Assembly (NCBI GenBank): GCA_019420085.1
Contig: JAHZHV010000113.1
Coordinates: 1-8,198, forward strand
Direction: 5' to 3'
Origin: Christensenella sp.
GTDB lineage: Bacteria; Bacillota; Clostridia; Christensenellales; Maliibacteriaceae
Length of the DNA stretch: 8,198 bases
In this document: one piece after another, positions 5,394 to 8,198 of the stretch
Numbering within the stretch: position 1 is the first letter of the stretch
How the letters are laid out: every line of letters starts with the position of its first letter
The notes under the pieces: generated by a model
Seen by the model: the letters and a program-made list of their open reading frames with translations, nothing else
Database searches by the model: none
What the model was told of the DNA's origin: nothing
Program-made: the position numbers and the translations under genes

Positions 5394-6557
5394 ATGAATT
5401 GGTTGCGGATCTGGAGATTTTTGCGTGGATATGCTATGATTACGGTGGATCGTTGCAGGCCGGAACGCCTGATCGAAACCCTTCGCGAAGCGGACGTTTG
5501 CATTTGGGACGTGCGCCGCGGCGCCTCGTGCGTGCGCTTTTGTACAGGCAGGCGCGGCGCCGGCGTGGTGCGGCAGTTCTGTGAGCAGACACACGGATGC
5601 GCGATGACACAGACGCCGGGCGGCATCTTTGGCGTGGGGTATGCGCTGCAAAGACGCATGCCTGCGGTGATTGCGGCGCTGCTTGTTCTGTGTGCAGCGC
5701 TTGTCGCGCTGCAGATGGTCTGGTATGTGGACGTCACGGCAGTTCCGCCGGCGTATCAGGCGCAGGCACAGGCGATCGCGGACGCCGTTTTGCCGCGCGT
5801 GCCCTGTCTGAAAAGTGCGCTTGATACCGATGCGCTGCGAAAAGCGCTGCTGCTTGAAATTCCTGATTTTTCCTGGGCTGAGGCGTCTGTGTGGGGCGTG
5901 ACGCTGTTTTTGCAGGCGCAGCGGCGCACGGATGCGCCGCAGGTTTTGCCGCATGGGGGACAGGGCGATCTTGTCGCCGTGTGTGACGCGCTGATTGAAT
6001 CCGTAACTGTGACAAGCGGTACGGCGTACGTGCAAAGCGGAGATACCGTGCGCGCGGGAGACGTCGTCATCGGCGGCACTGCTGGGCGGGAAGGGTACCC
6101 GCGCAGCGTGCAGGCACAGGGGGAAGTTCTGGCACGCGTATGGTATACGGGCGATTATACGATGCCTGTTTCGTCGTTTGCGCAGCGCACGGGCAGCACG
6201 GATACGGCCCGGACACTGCAGATCGGTCCGTTTATGTTGGGTTTATCGGATTTTTCCGAACCATATGCGTCCTTTGAAACCGAGGAAAGCTGCGTCTTTA
6301 TTCCATCGCCGGCGATGGGGCCGCGCCTTTGCATCAATACGCAAAGGCGGTATGAAACGCAGATGCCGCAGCGGGAGACGATCCTTTCCAATGCGAGGCA
6401 GGATGCGCTTGCCCGCACGATGACGCAGCTGCCGGAAGATGCACAGGTGCTTGACGTATCCTATGCGCAGGATATGTCACAGGATGGCGTGCGAACGGTC
6501 TGTACCGTGACGGCGCGAAGACAAATTGCGATCACGCAAGAGGAGTATGTACAGTGA
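5394..6557 (+). CDS. yqfD: Sporulation protein YqfD
   Basis: A 387-residue membrane protein of the YqfD family, conserved in spore formers and paired with YqfC. Its biochemical role is unknown. An N-terminal soluble part (1-88) contains a cysteine/arginine-rich segment. One transmembrane helix spans about residues 89-111 (VIAALLVLCAALVALQMVWY). The extracytoplasmic part carries the best family block, DLVAVCDALIESVTV followed by VQSGDTVRAGDVVIGG (192-228), resembling the biotinyl/hybrid-motif-like barrel of the family, then QAQGEVLARVWY (240-251). Length fits the family (about 390-400). No clear Shine-Dalgarno sequence precedes ATG 5394, so translation probably depends on coupling to yqfC. The stop overlaps the phoH GTG start. 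Confidence 0.88.
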   Translation: MNWLRIWRFLRGYAMITVDRCRPERLIETLREADVCIWDVRRGASCVRFCTGRRGAGVVRQFCEQTHGCAMTQTPGGIFGVGYALQRRMPAVIAALLVLCAALVALQMVWYVDVTAVPPAYQAQAQAIADAVLPRVPCLKSALDTDALRKALLLEIPDFSWAEASVWGVTLFLQAQRRTDAPQVLPHGGQGDLVAVCDALIESVTVTSGTAYVQSGDTVRAGDVVIGGTAGREGYPRSVQAQGEVLARVWYTGDYTMPVSSFAQRTGSTDTARTLQIGPFMLGLSDFSEPYASFETEESCVFIPSPAMGPRLCINTQRRYETQMPQRETILSNARQDALARTMTQLPEDAQVLDVSYAQDMSQDGVRTVCTVTARRQIAITQEEYVQ

Positions 6558-7546
6558 ACGAAAGCCAGGAAAACCGGATTGAACGAATCGAAGTGGAATC
6601 CATGGATCAGCTTCGGGCGCTTTTTGGCAACTTTGATGAAAATGCGAACATCATCCAGGAGGAGATGGACGTTCAGCTGGTTACCCGTGAAGGAGAGATT
6701 CTGCTTTGCGGGGCGCAGGACAAGCCTGAACGGGCCCGCGTGGTAGTGGAAAAATTGCTGGAGCTTGCAAACGCAGGGGAAACGATCGATCGTGGACGCA
6801 TTCGCTACGTTGCGGCGCTGGTACAGGAGGGAAAGGCCGACAGCGTGGGCGAAGTGATGGCCGATGTTGTGGCGGTTACCTATAAGGGCAAGCCGGTCAA
6901 GTGCCGCACGGCGGGGCAGCGGCGTTATATTGAAGCGATTCGCAAAAATACCGTGGTGCTCGGCATCGGGCCTGCGGGTACGGGCAAAACGTACCTGGCA
7001 GTTGCCATGGCGGTAAAGGCGTTCAAAAATAAGGAAGTGTCGCGCATTATTCTGACGCGTCCGGCGGTAGAGGCGGGGGAAAAACTTGGCTTTCTGCCCG
7101 GTGACCTGCAAAGCAAGGTCGACCCCTATCTGCGTCCGCTGTACGATGCGCTGTATGACATGCTCGGCATGGAGACATATCAGAATCTGTTTGAGCGCGG
7201 CGTGATCGAAGTTGCGCCGCTGGCCTATATGCGCGGCCGCACGCTTAACGAGGCGTTTATCATCCTGGATGAGGGACAGAATACCTCCCGTGAACAGATG
7301 AAGATGTTTTTAACGCGTCTGGGCTTTGGCTCCCGCATGATCGTCACGGGCGACATTACGCAGATCGATCTGCCGGACGGAAAGCCGTCCGGACTGGTGG
7401 AAGCCGTGCGTGTTCTGCGGGGGCTGGACGATATTGCGGTTGTGGAACTGACGCATAAGGATGTTGTGCGGCATGAACTGGTGCAGTCGATCATTCAGGC
7501 GTATGACCGGCATGAAAAGCGCAGAAAGGGAGCGTTGCAGAAATGA
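6554..7546 (+). CDS. phoH: PhoH-like ATPase
   Basis: A 330-residue cytoplasmic P-loop ATPase of the PhoH (PhoH/PhoL) family, thought to act in RNA metabolism, although its substrate is not firmly known. An N-terminal KH/R3H-like portion (1-115) is followed by RTAGQRRYIEAI (118-129), Walker A GPAGTGKT (139-146), LTRPAVEAGEKLGFLPGD (157-174), Walker B FIILDE (225-230) and the sensor-like VTGDITQIDLP (254-264). All ATPase motifs are intact and the length is standard (about 320). The start is GTG 6554, overlapping the yqfD stop as GTGA, with AGGAG at 6541-6545 eight bases away. The stop overlaps the next start by 4 bases. This places it in one coupled unit with yqfD and pgpH, as in B. subtilis. 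Confidence 0.95.
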   Translation: MNESQENRIERIEVESMDQLRALFGNFDENANIIQEEMDVQLVTREGEILLCGAQDKPERARVVVEKLLELANAGETIDRGRIRYVAALVQEGKADSVGEVMADVVAVTYKGKPVKCRTAGQRRYIEAIRKNTVVLGIGPAGTGKTYLAVAMAVKAFKNKEVSRIILTRPAVEAGEKLGFLPGDLQSKVDPYLRPLYDALYDMLGMETYQNLFERGVIEVAPLAYMRGRTLNEAFIILDEGQNTSREQMKMFLTRLGFGSRMIVTGDITQIDLPDGKPSGLVEAVRVLRGLDDIAVVELTHKDVVRHELVQSIIQAYDRHEKRRKGALQK

Positions 7547-8198
7547 AAATGAAGCGCGTAGCGGAACGGTTTTATGAAACGCTGCGCCGCCGTGCCCCGC
7601 AGGGCGCTGCGCGCGCACGCAAAAAGCCTGTGCAGGTGGATTGGAAACTGCTGCTGCCTGCGCTGGTAGCGGCGCTGGTTGCTATCGTCATGATTATGAT
7701 CTGCGTGCAGCCCAAGCGCTACGATTTGCAGGTGGACGATGTGGCACCGGAGTCCATTAAGGCGACGCGGGAAATTGAGGATACCGTTACAACGCAGAAG
7801 CTGATTGACGAGGCGGTTGCGTCTGTGGATGTGCGCTACACCGAGGACGAGCAGGCGCTGGCGGATGTCTTAAGCGGCATGGACGACTTTACCGAGGCAT
7901 GCCGTGTTGTGCGGGAGACGGCCGGCGAGGAACGGGAGCGCTGGCGGCAGCAGGAACTGAATAAAATGGTCGCCGCTGCGCTGGAAGCAAATCCCCAGGC
8001 AGAGGTATCCACGGATGATTTTACCGTGGACATGTCCGCTTTTACCTATACGGATGCGTTTTTGGTCAACCTTGCGGCGATGCTGCCGGGCGAAGTGACC
8101 AATGAGCAGGTACTGGCGCTTTTGTCGATGCGTTCCGAAGACGTGGAGGTCTTCTGCCGGGTGCTGAAAACGTGCGTTGAAACGACGATGAATACCGG
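7543..8198 (+). CDS. pgpH: 7TM-HD family cyclic-di-AMP phosphodiesterase, N-terminal part (runs off window)
   Basis: The first 218 codons of a gene that continues past the right edge, with no stop in frame. A basic N-terminus (KRVAERFYETLRRR) leads into one transmembrane helix at about residues 35-55 (LLLPALVAALVAIVMIMICV). The start of the extracellular 7TMR-HDED domain follows: YDLQVDDVAPESIKATREIED (60-80), then SVDVRYTEDE and alpha-helical sequence. Family members (PgpH/YqfF) have seven membrane helices and a C-terminal HD domain that hydrolyses cyclic-di-AMP. Those parts lie beyond the window, so catalytic residues cannot be checked. ATG 7543 overlaps the phoH stop, and an in-frame ATG at 7549 is an alternative. 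The position right after phoH is the conserved one, upstream of ybeY-dgkA-era in relatives. Confidence 0.88.
   Translation, partial: MKMKRVAERFYETLRRRAPQGAARARKKPVQVDWKLLLPALVAALVAIVMIMICVQPKRYDLQVDDVAPESIKATREIEDTVTTQKLIDEAVASVDVRYTEDEQALADVLSGMDDFTEACRVVRETAGEERERWRQQELNKMVAAALEANPQAEVSTDDFTVDMSAFTYTDAFLVNLAAMLPGEVTNEQVLALLSMRSEDVEVFCRVLKTCVETTMNT

Overview
The window is a stretch of Bacillota (clostridial-type) chromosome, GC-rich, with every recognisable gene on the + strand. Three things point to this group: strong GGAGG-type ribosome binding sites, a textbook sigma-A promoter, and the conserved order prmA-rsmE-mtaB-(hinT)-rpsU-yqfC-yqfD-phoH-pgpH, which follows the B. subtilis yqeT-yqfF neighbourhood. 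The sporulation genes yqfC and yqfD place it in an endospore-forming lineage. A genus cannot be named from the sequence alone.

Layout. Positions 2-330 hold the 3' end of a nicotinate phosphoribosyltransferase gene (pncB), which appears to be broken by a small frame-changing deletion near 245-250. It runs directly into a DivIVA-family coiled-coil gene (327-1160). After a strong hairpin (1172-1204) comes a tightly packed modification operon: prmA (ribosomal protein L11 methylation), rsmE (16S rRNA methylation) and mtaB (tRNA methylthiolation), with overlapping ends. Next are hinT (HIT-family hydrolase) and rpsU (ribosomal protein S21). rpsU has its own consensus promoter, a structured leader and an excellent intrinsic terminator (5029-5063). 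The last block, yqfC-yqfD-phoH-pgpH, starts after that terminator and probably has its own promoter. A candidate sigma-E-like promoter and a perfect 18-bp dyad lie in the short gap before yqfC. The pgpH gene (7TM-HD cyclic-di-AMP phosphodiesterase family) runs off the right edge.

How the genes work together. The left and central parts concern translation: modification of ribosomal protein, rRNA and tRNA, plus a ribosomal protein. The right part combines two sporulation membrane-associated proteins with a PhoH ATPase and a signalling phosphodiesterase, all probably co-translated. There are no mobile elements, CRISPR arrays, RNA genes or phage genes, and base and codon use look even throughout. 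I see no undescribed multi-gene system here. The points worth a second look are the pncB lesion, the unusual position of the DivIVA gene, and the regulatory DNA around rpsU and yqfC.
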